A stretch of DNA of 64,000 bases from an uncultured Eubacterium sp. (GCA_910584795.1 CAJUBZ010000001.1:200884-264883); one strand, 5' to 3'. Shown: positions 51,213 through 60,912, numbered from the stretch's first letter. Translations and numbers: made by a program. Notes: generated by a model from the sequence alone, not told the origin.

Positions 51213-52619
51213 TTATACCGGATAAGCTCCGTTTTCTTTATCAGCAACGCTTGGGTCTACCTTTGTCTGCTGAGCTTCTCTGTATTCAAAGAATTCTTTT
51301 GCTACCTGTGGGAATAAAGTGTATGATAATACATCTTCATCCTGCTGTTTCCACTGTGCACATTCTTTTTCAAACTTTTCAAGTGATGGTTCAATTAAAT
51401 CTGCCGGTCTGCAGGTAATTGCCTCTTCACCACCAATAGCCTTCTTCTGAACTTCTTTATCAAAAGGTTTTACAGTCTGACCATACTTTCCTGCAAGTAA
51501 GTCCTTTGCCTGTTGATTTACCATCTTATATCTCTCACCCATAACTACATTTAATACAGCCTGAGTTCCTACAATCTGGCTGGAAGGTGTAACAAGTGGC
51601 GGCTCACCAAAGTCTTTACGAACTCTAGGAATTTCCTGTAACACTTCATCAAATTTATCCTCAGCTCCCATCTCCTTTAACTGAGAAACCATGTTTGAAA
51701 GCATTCCACCTGGAACCTGATATAACAATGTGTTAATATCTACACCCATAACCTTTGGATTCAACAATCCACTTTCAAGACATTCTTCTCTATAAGGTTT
51801 GAAGTGATCTGCAACCTTCTTTAACAATTCCTGATCAAGTCCTGTATCATATGGGGTTCCCTTAAATGTTTCTACCAAAACTTCTGTTGCCGGCTGTGAT
51901 GTTCCCATAGAGAATGGAGAAATCGCTGTATCAATAATATCACAACCTGCTTCAACAGCCTTCATGTAAGTCATAGCCCCTACACCTGAGGTGTAATGTG
52001 TATGAAGGTCGATAGGAAGGTCTGTTCCTTCTTTTAATGCCTGTACTAACTCTGTTGCCTGATATGGAGTCAAAAGTCCTGCCATATCTTTAATACAAAG
52101 TGAATTTGCTCCCATCTCTTCAATTCTTTTTGCTGTATCTTTCCAATAATCAAGTGTATATGCATCTCCTAATGTATAAGAAAGAGCAACCTGTGCATGA
52201 CCATTTTCCTTATTCGCAGCTTTCACAGCTGTCTCTAAGTTTCTTAAATCATTTAAGCAGTCAAAAATTCTAATAATATCAATTCCATTTGCAATTGACT
52301 TCTGAACAAAATATTCAACAACGTCATCTGAATAATGACTATATCCTAAAATATTCTGTCCTCTGAAAAGCATCTGCAATTTTGTATTTTTAAATCCATC
52401 ACGTAATTTTCTTAATCTTTCCCATGGATCTTCTTTTAAAAATCTCAGTGAAGCATCAAAAGTAGCACCACCCCAACATTCTACAGCATGATAGCCAACC
52501 TTATCCATTGTATCAATGATAGGAAGCATCTCTTCTGTAGGCATTCTTGTTGCGATTAATGACTGATGTGCATCACGAAGTATTGTTTCAGTAATCTTTA
52601 CTGGTCTTTTTTCTGCCAT
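51213..52619 (-). CDS. oadA: Oxaloacetate decarboxylase alpha subunit (5S carboxyltransferase type)
   Basis: This 468-residue carboxyltransferase moves carboxyl from oxaloacetate to biotin (or the reverse, as in transcarboxylase 5S). Family motifs are ETILRDAHQSLIATRM, ECWGGATFDASLRFL, the catalytic Lys in CIKDMAGLL and the metal His pair in DLHTHYTSG. The biotinyl domain that ends full-length OadA is missing; a separate carrier is encoded at 53824-54186. It is the last gene of a five-gene operon. Confidence 0.95.
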   Translation of the reverse strand: MAEKRPVKITETILRDAHQSLIATRMPTEEMLPIIDTMDKVGYHAVECWGGATFDASLRFLKEDPWERLRKLRDGFKNTKLQMLFRGQNILGYSHYSDDVVEYFVQKSIANGIDIIRIFDCLNDLRNLETAVKAANKENGHAQVALSYTLGDAYTLDYWKDTAKRIEEMGANSLCIKDMAGLLTPYQATELVQALKEGTDLPIDLHTHYTSGVGAMTYMKAVEAGCDIIDTAISPFSMGTSQPATEVLVETFKGTPYDTGLDQELLKKVADHFKPYREECLESGLLNPKVMGVDINTLLYQVPGGMLSNMVSQLKEMGAEDKFDEVLQEIPRVRKDFGEPPLVTPSSQIVGTQAVLNVVMGERYKMVNQQAKDLLAGKYGQTVKPFDKEVQKKAIGGEEAITCRPADLIEPSLEKFEKECAQWKQQDEDVLSYTLFPQVAKEFFEYREAQQTKVDPSVADKENGAYPV

Positions 52620-52657
52620 TTTATTTTCCTCCGATAATTGTTATGTTTCAACTTTTT

Positions 52658-53797
52658 TTAGATTCCGAATATTGCCATGAAAGTTCCGGCTGCTACTGCA
52701 GTACCGATAACTCCCGCAACGTTTGGTCCCATGGCATGCATTAAAAGGAAGTTTGTCGGATCAGCCTCAGCTCCTACTTTCTGTGAAACTCTGGCAGCCA
52801 TTGGTACGGCAGATACACCCGCTGAACCAATCAATGGATTTACTTTTCCTTTTGTAACAACACACATTATCTTACCAAACAATACACCTGCCGCAGTACC
52901 TACCGCAAATGCAACCAATCCAAGTACAACAATTTTAATTGTACTCATATTTAAGAATGCCTCTGCAGAAGTCGTTGCACCTACACTTGTACCAAGCAGA
53001 ATAACAACAATATACATCAATGCGTTGCTGGCTGTATCTGTCAACTGTTTTACTACACCTGACTCTCTAAATAAGTTACCTAACATTAACATACCAACCA
53101 ATGGTGCTGTTGTCGGTAAAATCATAACTACTACAATTGTAACAATAACAGGGAATAAAATCTTTTCTAACTTTGAAACAGGTCTGAGCTGTTCCATCTT
53201 GATTTTTCTTTCCTTTTCTGTTGTTAATAATTTCATAATTGGCGGCTGAATAATCGGTACTAACGCCATATATGAATAAGCCGCCACGGCAATCGGTCCC
53301 AACAAATCTGTCTGACCCAATTTACCTGCAAGGAATATAGATGTAGGACCATCTGCACCACCAATAATAGAGATCGCTGCAGCCGCTTTTCCACCAAATC
53401 CCATAAATATTGCCAGAAAGTATGCAGAATATATACCAAACTGAGCCGCAGCTCCAAGTAAAAAGCTTTTTGGGTTAGCAATCAGCGGACCAAAGTCCGT
53501 CATTGCACCAACACCCATGAAAATAAGCGATGGTAAAATACTATACTCATCCAAAATATAGAAATAGTGTAATAATCCACCTGCTTCATCTCCAACAGGA
53601 GCTTTCATAATGTCCGGATACATATTAACTAACAGCATACCAAAAGCAATAGGAACCAAAAGTAATGGTTCATATTCTTTTTTTATTGCTAAGTAAAGGA
53701 AAATGCAGGCAACAGCAATCATAATATAATTTCCTACCGTAAGATTTAAAAATGCTGTCTGATTTACCAGATTTTCCAATGTATCTATGATGTTCAT
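52658..53797 (-). CDS. oadB: Sodium ion-translocating decarboxylase beta subunit
   Basis: OadB/MmdB/GcdB decarboxylates carboxybiotin and exports two sodium ions. The 379-residue protein has about ten hydrophobic helices and the conserved IIGGADGPTSIFLAGKL with the essential Asp, plus GSAGVSAVPMAARV and HAMGPNVAGVIGTAVAAG. GGAGG precedes the ATG. It sits between the biotin carrier and oadA genes. Confidence 0.96.
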   Translation of the reverse strand: MNIIDTLENLVNQTAFLNLTVGNYIMIAVACIFLYLAIKKEYEPLLLVPIAFGMLLVNMYPDIMKAPVGDEAGGLLHYFYILDEYSILPSLIFMGVGAMTDFGPLIANPKSFLLGAAAQFGIYSAYFLAIFMGFGGKAAAAISIIGGADGPTSIFLAGKLGQTDLLGPIAVAAYSYMALVPIIQPPIMKLLTTEKERKIKMEQLRPVSKLEKILFPVIVTIVVVMILPTTAPLVGMLMLGNLFRESGVVKQLTDTASNALMYIVVILLGTSVGATTSAEAFLNMSTIKIVVLGLVAFAVGTAAGVLFGKIMCVVTKGKVNPLIGSAGVSAVPMAARVSQKVGAEADPTNFLLMHAMGPNVAGVIGTAVAAGTFMAIFGI

Positions 53798-53823
53798 TTG
53801 TTACCTCCAGTTCTAAAAAACGA

Positions 53824-54186
53824 TTAGTTTAATGTTGCTATCACTACACCGGCATCAAATGAATCACCTACGCCAAACGCAATACTTGCAACTGTTCCGT
53901 CCTCTGGAGCAACCACTGAATTTTCCATTTTCATTGCTTCAAATACTAAAATCGTATCACCTTTTTTCACTGCTGTGCCAGGATTTGCACTGATAGACAA
54001 AACTTTACCAGGCATTGGTGCTGTAACCTTGATTCCTCCTTCGCTTCCACTTGCTGCCGGAGCAGGTGCAGGAGCTGCCTTTGGTGCTGAAACAGGTCTG
54101 CTTACTGGTGCACTTGGAGTGCTGCCTGTCTCTTCTACAGTAACATCATATACATTTCCATTCACTGTAATTGTATAATTCTTCAT
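53824..54186 (-). CDS. Biotin carboxyl carrier protein of the decarboxylase
   Basis: A 120-residue carrier. Residues 1-18 form a short beta start, 20-48 an Ala/Pro-rich flexible linker (SAPKAAPAPAPAAS) and 50-120 the biotinyl domain with the biotin Lys in EAMKMEN. It corresponds to MmdC, GcdC or the transcarboxylase 1.3S subunit. It can serve both carboxyltransferases of the operon. Confidence 0.95.
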   Translation of the reverse strand: MKNYTITVNGNVYDVTVEETGSTPSAPVSRPVSAPKAAPAPAPAASGSEGGIKVTAPMPGKVLSISANPGTAVKKGDTILVFEAMKMENSVVAPEDGTVASIAFGVGDSFDAGVVIATLN

Positions 54187-54216
54187 TTTATTTCCTCCTA
54201 AATATACATAAGTAAT

Positions 54217-55062
54217 TTATCTTCTTCTAATTGAACGAACAACAAAACTATCTGTTGATGTGTTTTCACTTGCTGCAATCGCTGCCGCTATCACCGCAAT
54301 TAATTCGCAGTTATCAGTCAGGTTTTCAGAACCCGAATCAACAACTTCCTCAGTCTTTGAATCTTTCATTACAACATGTTCTGTTTTACCAGCTTTTTTT
54401 CTTTCCCTTGCTTCTGTAATCTTCGGTATCAGCTTAAAGCAGGAAATCAATAAACTAATAAATATTAACACAGCAAATACTGTACCCATACCCATCAGCG
54501 TATTAGCTCCGGCTGAAGCCATTTTTGCTCCGATACTTTCTTCTCCTGAATCAGGCAGACTGAATTCAACAGATGTAGGAACTGGTCCTAAATTGTCAAA
54601 TACAGTAATATGCATAATCATTTTCAAATCTCTCTTTGAAAAATGAAGCATTGCTGTAGCATCAATGGACATTCCATCTTCCTGCTCCGTGACTTCTATG
54701 CTATCAAAGTTTTTGTATTCACCACATGAATCTTCACCGACAATTTTTGCAAAATTCTCAAACATATCTGTCTGTGCACTGTTCTGCTTAGCGATATAGT
54801 CAAGCTCTTCTTTTGAAAAACTTCCTATCTGTGCCACACCTTGTGATACATAAGATTCAAAAAGCTGTTTGACCTGTGCCATATTGATTTTACCTTTTAA
54901 GAATTCCTTCTGGTCTTCTTTTGACAATGTTGTCTCCGGCTGAGACATCATTTCACCCATATCAATTGGCTGATCCGCAAAAACATTCACATTGGAGAAC
55001 AGAAAACACATAACCAATGAAGCAAGAGAAATCACGCAACGCAATCTTTTCATCATCTTCAT
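54217..55062 (-). CDS. OadG-family decarboxylase gamma subunit with long exported domain
   Basis: The 281-residue protein has a signal peptide (about 1-29, ending VNVFA), an extracytoplasmic region of about 160 residues, one membrane helix (about 194-215, MGTVFAVLIFISLLISCF) and a cytoplasmic tail ending ELIAVIAAAIAASEN...VVRSIRRR, the OadG tail signature. Ordinary OadG is only 80-100 residues and lacks the outer domain. AGGAGG precedes the ATG. The gamma subunit assembles the complex; the extra domain has no assigned role. Confidence 0.85.
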   Translation of the reverse strand: MKMMKRLRCVISLASLVMCFLFSNVNVFADQPIDMGEMMSQPETTLSKEDQKEFLKGKINMAQVKQLFESYVSQGVAQIGSFSKEELDYIAKQNSAQTDMFENFAKIVGEDSCGEYKNFDSIEVTEQEDGMSIDATAMLHFSKRDLKMIMHITVFDNLGPVPTSVEFSLPDSGEESIGAKMASAGANTLMGMGTVFAVLIFISLLISCFKLIPKITEARERKKAGKTEHVVMKDSKTEEVVDSGSENLTDNCELIAVIAAAIAASENTSTDSFVVRSIRRR

Positions 55063-55071
55063 ATTGTCCTC

Positions 55072-56484
55072 CTACTGTCTTTTTGTATATAACATTTCAA
55101 ATGCACCAATCACATATTTTCTTACATCAACAGGCTGTATAATATTATCAACATATCCTCTTGATGCAGCTTTCATAACATCTCCCTGTAATGCTTCATA
55201 TTCTGCTGTTTTTTCAGCGATTACACTGGCATCCTTTTCAATTTCGCCTGCATACATAATCTTAACAGCACTCTGTGCATCCATCATACCTACTTTTGCG
55301 TTAGGAAGCGCAAATACCATATCTGCTCCGATAGCCTTACTGTTCATTGTAATGTATGCACTGCCAAAAGCATCGCCGATTAAAACATTTACTTTAGGTA
55401 CTGTAGCATTTGCAAACGCAAATGTTAATTTTGCTGTTTTTGCAGCACCATGTTTTTCCTGACATTTTGATGTAGCAAATCCTTTCACATTAGTTAATGT
55501 TAAAACAGGGATTGAAAAATCATCGCAGAAATATACAAACTCAGCCGCTTTATCACAACCTTTTGCCGTAAGCTTTGGTTCATATTCTGCAGCTACTGAC
55601 ATCTCATCATCATATACCTTAGTTCTATTTGCCACAACACCAACAGTTGCTCCATTTAATTTAATAAAAGCTGTGAGCATCTCCGGTGCATAAGCACTCT
55701 TTACTTCAACAACAAAACCATCGTCAGATATACTATTTAATGCTAACTTTGTATCCTCTAATCCTGACTCAAATCCTGCTGCCGCTCTATTTAAATCATC
55801 TGTGCAGTCAGCTACAACTTCATCTTCGTAATTTGAAGGTAAAATTGAAACAAGATTAATGATTCCGCTAATAATTTCTGCTTCTGTACCTACAAAATCT
55901 ACATTTCCTGCAACTTCACTCTGGAATTTTGCAGATGCTGTATCGCAGACTTCTTTTCTGTTCTCGTTAATTGTATTTGGTGAGTTCACAAATAAGTTCG
56001 CCTTTTCACTCTCCATAAATGTAAAATCAGAAAGTCCGGCCATAACACTTAAAGCACCACCACAATTTCCGAAAACTGCTGTCACTGTAGGAATCACTCC
56101 TGCAGCTTCTGTCTGTTTCATGTAAATCTTTCCAAACGCTTCCAAACCATCTACAGATTCCTGTAATCTCAAACCGGTGCTGTCTACCAATCCAATCACA
56201 GGTGCACCCATTTTCAAAGCCATATCGTAAATGTTTGCAATTTTCTTTGCATGCATCTCGCCAACAGAACCACCAAGTACTGATGAATCCTGGCTAAATA
56301 CATAAACTAGTCTTCCATTAACAAGTCCATAACCGGTAATTACACCGTCTGATGGTGTGTCAACAGACTTCATGTTAAAATCAGTGGCTCTAGCCGTAAC
56401 CAATGCACCAATCTCAACAAAACTGTTATCATCAAGAAGAGTTTCTATTCTCTCTCTTGCTGAAGTTTTAGCTGATGTACTCAT
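55072..56484 (-). CDS. Acyl-CoA carboxyltransferase (MmdA-like, 12S type), divergent
   Basis: A 470-residue crotonase-fold carboxyltransferase that should move carboxyl between an acyl-CoA (such as methylmalonyl-CoA) and biotin. It starts ARERIETLLDDNSF and has SSVLGGSVGEMHAKKI. The usual DSGGARIQEG loop reads DSTGLRLQES, and the usual GPCAGG loop reads GNCGGALS. It is about 40 residues shorter than typical MmdA. Substrate is therefore uncertain. First gene of the operon, with GGAGGAG before the ATG and a consensus promoter upstream. Confidence 0.85.
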   Translation of the reverse strand: MSTSAKTSARERIETLLDDNSFVEIGALVTARATDFNMKSVDTPSDGVITGYGLVNGRLVYVFSQDSSVLGGSVGEMHAKKIANIYDMALKMGAPVIGLVDSTGLRLQESVDGLEAFGKIYMKQTEAAGVIPTVTAVFGNCGGALSVMAGLSDFTFMESEKANLFVNSPNTINENRKEVCDTASAKFQSEVAGNVDFVGTEAEIISGIINLVSILPSNYEDEVVADCTDDLNRAAAGFESGLEDTKLALNSISDDGFVVEVKSAYAPEMLTAFIKLNGATVGVVANRTKVYDDEMSVAAEYEPKLTAKGCDKAAEFVYFCDDFSIPVLTLTNVKGFATSKCQEKHGAAKTAKLTFAFANATVPKVNVLIGDAFGSAYITMNSKAIGADMVFALPNAKVGMMDAQSAVKIMYAGEIEKDASVIAEKTAEYEALQGDVMKAASRGYVDNIIQPVDVRKYVIGAFEMLYTKRQ

Positions 56485-56597
56485 AATCAGTCTCCTCCAT
56501 TATATATTAATAAAGTTTTATATAGCAAAAGCCTTTGGATATGATTTTTCATTTCCATCGGCCTTACTGTGTTTGCAAAAAACAACCACTTTTTCGC

Positions 56598-56626
56598 CTT
56601 ATATAGATTAACGCTTTTCTTGTCAA
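56598..56626 (-). promoter_or_regulatory. Promoter of the decarboxylase operon
   Basis: TTGACA (56626-56621) and TATAAG (56603-56598) are 17 bp apart on the minus strand, 33 bp past the asnB stop. The leader would be about 107 nt. No terminator for asnB is evident between them. Confidence 0.72.
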
Positions 56627-56658
56627 ATAGCAAGCATTTCCACGAAAAAAGTTTATGT

Positions 56659-58542
56659 TTATGCAGTTTTAATTCTATTTTCAATCCACTCATTGTTAAT
56701 CGGCTTAAAATCTTCTGTTTCAAAGTAAACATGATACCACACAAGAAATACATATACCGTCCAGATTCGTCTGCTGTTGTCCGCTTTTCCTGCTCTGTGT
56801 TCTTCCATAAGTTTTACTAAAATTTCTGTATGAAAGAACTGTTTTGCCGCCTCAGATGTCAGTGTTTCCATGACTCTATCATAATATTTATCTTCCTTAA
56901 GCCATACTCTGATTGGTACAGGGAAACCTAATTTCTTCTTATTCGCTGTTTTTTCCGGAATATGTCTCTTTGCTGCAATTCGAAAAGCTCTCTTTGTAGC
57001 TTCTTCATTACACCGGAAATCTATCGGCAATGTCTTTGCATATTGAAATACTTCCACATCCAGAAACGGTACTCTGGATTCTAAACAATGCGCCATGCTC
57101 ATTTTATCTGCCTTTAACAGAATGTCGCCCTGCAGCCAGAAATTTGTATCAATATACTGCATTTTTGCAATATCATTTAAATGTCCCACCTTATCATACG
57201 TTGTAGACACTACTTCTTTTGGACTTAAATGTGTCAGTTCTGTTTTCAGAAGCTTTTCTCTGTCTTTTACAGAAAACATATTAGCATTTCCAATAAACCG
57301 CTCTTCTACACTCTTACTTCCACGGATAATAAAATCACGCCCTTTTACATCAGGCATAACACTTGCAATCTTCGCCAGTCCTTTTCTGATAAATTTAGGT
57401 ATTTTCTGATAACCTTTTAGTGACAAAGGCTCATGATAAATATTATAGCCGCCAAAGAACTCATCTGCTCCCTCTCCTGAAAGAACGACTTTAATCTGTT
57501 CTGCCGCAAGCTGGTCTACAAAATAAAGCGCAATACAAGAAGGGTCTGCCAAAGGTTCATCCATATAATACATAACTGTAGCGATGGAATCAAAATACTC
57601 ATCACTGTCAATATTCTTACTGAAATTTCTCTTTCCCAATTCTTCTACCAGTCCTTCAGCATATCGAATTTCATTATATTTACTCTGTTTGTCCAAGAAT
57701 CCTACGGTAAATGTTTTTTCCCCGGGAAATTCAGAGACTACGTAACTGGAATCCACTCCACTGGATAATAATGAGCCTACCTCTACATCAGCAATCATAT
57801 GGGCATCTACTGTATTATGAACCACTTCTTCTATCTCTGAAACAGTCTTCTCCAAATCGCCCTCTGTCTTTGGCTCCATCATTGGATCAAAATACCGTTC
57901 AATCTCTAACTTTTCGTCATCTAATATCATATAGTGTCCCGCCGGAAGTTTATATACTCCCTTAAAGAAACACTCTGGTAAAACCGAATATTGAAAGCTT
58001 AAGTACTGCTCTAATGCAGCAGTATTCACTTCCTTTTGAAAGCCCGGAAACTCCAGAATCGCTTTTATCTCTGATGAAAATACAAAAGTTCCGTTCACTT
58101 GTGAATAATAAAACGGTTTAATACCGAAATGATCTCTGGCACCAAACATTGTTTTATTTTTGCTGTCCCATATTACAAAAGCGAACATTCCACGGAGTTT
58201 TGACAACATCTCTGTTCCATATTCTTCATAAGCATGAATCAGGCACTCTGTATCAGAGTCATTTGCAAAAGTATGGCCTTTATCAATTAATTCTTTTCTC
58301 ACATCCAGATGATTATAAATCTCACCATTAAAAACGATTGCAATCTCACCTGTTTCATTATACATCGGCTGAGCTCCATGACTTAAATCAATAATACTGA
58401 GTCTTCTATGTCCAATGGCTGCCTGAGCATCCACATACATTCCTTCATCATCAGGACCTCTGTGGGCTATTTTATCCATCATTTTCTTTAATACTGCTTT
58501 ACTGTCCTTTACTTCACCTATAAAGCCACAAATTCCACACAT
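56659..58542 (-). CDS. asnB: Asparagine synthase (glutamine-hydrolysing)
   Basis: AsnB makes asparagine from aspartate, glutamine and ATP. The 627-residue protein has the class II glutaminase Cys2 (MCGICGFIG), IAHRGPDDEG, then the synthetase domain with the PP-loop LLSSGVDSSYV and SGEGADEFFGGY. Length is normal for the Bacillus AsnB class. It lies 22 bp after murE. Some AsnB relatives amidate wall DAP; the placement after dapF-murE makes that an alternative, though the free-Asn reaction is the default. Confidence 0.93.
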   Translation of the reverse strand: MCGICGFIGEVKDSKAVLKKMMDKIAHRGPDDEGMYVDAQAAIGHRRLSIIDLSHGAQPMYNETGEIAIVFNGEIYNHLDVRKELIDKGHTFANDSDTECLIHAYEEYGTEMLSKLRGMFAFVIWDSKNKTMFGARDHFGIKPFYYSQVNGTFVFSSEIKAILEFPGFQKEVNTAALEQYLSFQYSVLPECFFKGVYKLPAGHYMILDDEKLEIERYFDPMMEPKTEGDLEKTVSEIEEVVHNTVDAHMIADVEVGSLLSSGVDSSYVVSEFPGEKTFTVGFLDKQSKYNEIRYAEGLVEELGKRNFSKNIDSDEYFDSIATVMYYMDEPLADPSCIALYFVDQLAAEQIKVVLSGEGADEFFGGYNIYHEPLSLKGYQKIPKFIRKGLAKIASVMPDVKGRDFIIRGSKSVEERFIGNANMFSVKDREKLLKTELTHLSPKEVVSTTYDKVGHLNDIAKMQYIDTNFWLQGDILLKADKMSMAHCLESRVPFLDVEVFQYAKTLPIDFRCNEEATKRAFRIAAKRHIPEKTANKKKLGFPVPIRVWLKEDKYYDRVMETLTSEAAKQFFHTEILVKLMEEHRAGKADNSRRIWTVYVFLVWYHVYFETEDFKPINNEWIENRIKTA

Positions 58543-58564
58543 AACAACTTCTCTCTTTCATTGG

Positions 58565-60040
58565 TTATAACACTGCTTTTATTTTATCTTCGCTTATTAT
58601 CTCCTGAATCAAAGCACGCTCATCCATCGGATGTTTTACACCCTTTATTTCCTGATAATCTTCGTGTCCTTTTCCTGCCAGAACAATGACATCCCCATCC
58701 TGTGCATGAAGAACGGCATACCTGATAGCATCCTTTCTGTCAGGAACTGTCACATACTCTCCATTTGCTTTTTTAACACCGATTAAAATGTCATTAATAA
58801 TCTCCATAGGTTCCTCAAATCTTGGATTGTCAGATGTTACAATCGTAAAATCCGCTAGTCTGGAAGATACTTCTCCCATCTCAAATCTTCTGTCTCTGGA
58901 ACGGTTTCCTCCACATCCAAACACTGTTACAAGACGTTTAGGCTGATATTCTTTCAAACTGGTCAACAAACTTTCCAGACTCATAGCATTATGCGCATAA
59001 TCAATCATTAATGTAAATCTGTGAGAAATAGGAATTATCTCTACTCTCCCCTTTACTCTGACATCTATCAATGCCTGTTTTATCATATCAACATTTTTTG
59101 TAAAATGGCTGCATATCGCAATTGCACATAAAGAATTATATACACTGAAATTTCCGGGAACATGAATTTCTACAGGAAAATCCATCTTTCCGGTTAAATT
59201 ATAAGATACACACAAACATCCCGGTTTTGTAAACAAGTTAATATCTGATGCTTTAAAATCATAATTACCTTTCACACCATAAGTTTCTATATCACAGGTA
59301 TGTCCTTCTAAAATCTCGTCGATGTGATCTGCATCCATATTAATTATTCCATGTTTACACTGTTTTAATAACATACTCTTGCATCTAAGATAGTCATTAA
59401 AGTCTTTATGCTCATTTGGACCGATATGATCCGGTTCAATGTTTGTAAAAATACCATAATCAAATGTAAATCCTGCCACTCTGTGAAGCATTAACCCTTG
59501 AGATGACACTTCCATCACAACACAATCGCATCCCTGTTCCACCATTTTTGCAAAAGTTTCCTGAACGACATACGACTCAGGTGTCGTATTTTTTGCCGGT
59601 ATTATTTCATCTCCAACAATGGTTTCTATTGTACCAATCAGTCCTGTCTTGATTCCAACACTCTCTAAAACCTGTCGTACCATATATGTAGTTGTCGTTT
59701 TTCCTTTCGTTCCGGTAATTCCGATTGTCGTAAGTTTCTCTGCCGGATATCCAAAATATGCAGCTGACATACATGCTAAAGCATATCTTGTATCTTCTAC
59801 CTGAATGACTGTCACATTCTCCGGCACTTCCACCTCTTCCATTACTACTACAGCAGCTGCACCTTTTCCTGCCACATCATTTACGAACTTATGTCCATCG
59901 AAACCTGCGCCCTTAATACATACAAATACATCTTCCATCCCAACTTTTCTGGAGTCATTCACAAGATGATGAATATGAATGCAATCATTCCCTGATAGCA
60001 CAGTATAATCTAATTTTTCTAATAATTTTTTCAAAATCAT
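58565..60040 (-). CDS. murE: UDP-MurNAc-tripeptide synthetase, DAP-type
   Basis: MurE adds the third residue of the wall peptide. The 491-residue protein has the ATP motif GITGTKGKTTTTYM and, in the C-terminal domain, SDNPRFEEP; the DNPR motif marks meso-diaminopimelate specificity. This fits dapF directly upstream. The ribosome site is weak (GAAAG). The gene is 35 bp after dapF. Confidence 0.96.
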   Translation of the reverse strand: MILKKLLEKLDYTVLSGNDCIHIHHLVNDSRKVGMEDVFVCIKGAGFDGHKFVNDVAGKGAAAVVVMEEVEVPENVTVIQVEDTRYALACMSAAYFGYPAEKLTTIGITGTKGKTTTTYMVRQVLESVGIKTGLIGTIETIVGDEIIPAKNTTPESYVVQETFAKMVEQGCDCVVMEVSSQGLMLHRVAGFTFDYGIFTNIEPDHIGPNEHKDFNDYLRCKSMLLKQCKHGIINMDADHIDEILEGHTCDIETYGVKGNYDFKASDINLFTKPGCLCVSYNLTGKMDFPVEIHVPGNFSVYNSLCAIAICSHFTKNVDMIKQALIDVRVKGRVEIIPISHRFTLMIDYAHNAMSLESLLTSLKEYQPKRLVTVFGCGGNRSRDRRFEMGEVSSRLADFTIVTSDNPRFEEPMEIINDILIGVKKANGEYVTVPDRKDAIRYAVLHAQDGDVIVLAGKGHEDYQEIKGVKHPMDERALIQEIISEDKIKAVL

Positions 60041-60075
60041 ACTTTCACACTTTCCATTTAAAACAATGCTGTGAC

Positions 60076-60912
60076 TTATTCAATATCTATATTTCCAACA
60101 AAAGACACCCTTGCCGGACCAGTCATATAGACTGTATTCTCTTCCCTGTTGTATTCAATAAATAAATCTCCGCCTAATAATTTGACAGTCACTTTATTTT
60201 CTGTAAGATTATTCAGTACACATGCCACAACACTTGCACAGGCACCTGTTCCACATGCTAATGTTTCACCGGAGCCTCTCTCCCATACACGCATTTTAAT
60301 TGTATTTCTATCAACAATCTGTATAAACTCTGTGTTAATTCTATCCGGAAAAATCTGATTTTTTTCAAACTTCGGTCCGATACTTTCGATATCCAGACTG
60401 TCCGTATCATCAATAAAAGTGATTGCATGAGGATTTCCCATAGACACGCATGTGATTTTATACTCTTTGTTATCTATAATAATCGGCTCATCTACCACCT
60501 GTTTTTTATCAGAAATCACGGGAACTTCTTTCGCTTCCAAAATAGGAGTGCCCATGTCCACACGGACAGTTTTCACTTTGTCATCTTCCACATTCAAAAC
60601 CAATGTCTTAATCCCGGACAATGTCTCCACTGTGATTGTTGTTTTATCTGTCATTTTATTATCATACACATACTTTGCAACACATCTGATTCCATTACCG
60701 CACATCTTTCCTTCTGAACCATCCGCATTGTACATATTCATACGAAAATCTGCTTTATCCGACGGATTTATCATAATTAGTCCATCAGAACCAATTCCAA
60801 AATTTCTATTGCTTACAAATTCAGATAATTTGTTTGGATTTTCGATGTTGTTTGTAAATCCGTTTACATATACATAGTCATTTCCACAACCTTCCATTTT
60901 TGTAAATTCCAT
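60076..60912 (-). CDS. dapF: Diaminopimelate epimerase
   Basis: DapF converts LL- to meso-diaminopimelate, the substrate of MurE. The 278-residue enzyme has both catalytic Cys, Cys71 in KMCGNGIRC and the second in TLACGTGACASV, and the start MEGCGNDYVYV. AAGGAGG precedes the ATG. It heads the dapF-murE-asnB run, which links lysine/DAP and wall synthesis. Confidence 0.97.
   Translation of the reverse strand: MEFTKMEGCGNDYVYVNGFTNNIENPNKLSEFVSNRNFGIGSDGLIMINPSDKADFRMNMYNADGSEGKMCGNGIRCVAKYVYDNKMTDKTTITVETLSGIKTLVLNVEDDKVKTVRVDMGTPILEAKEVPVISDKKQVVDEPIIIDNKEYKITCVSMGNPHAITFIDDTDSLDIESIGPKFEKNQIFPDRINTEFIQIVDRNTIKMRVWERGSGETLACGTGACASVVACVLNNLTENKVTVKLLGGDLFIEYNREENTVYMTGPARVSFVGNIDIE

Noticed and set aside
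52677..53249. Plus-strand 190-codon open frame
   Set aside because: It is antisense to oadB; the length reflects the codon bias of the membrane protein, and there is no ribosome site or promoter.
56487..56753. Minus-strand 88-codon open frame overlapping the asnB end
   Set aside because: It lies in another frame of asnB and the decarboxylase leader, has no ribosome site and its sequence resembles no protein family.
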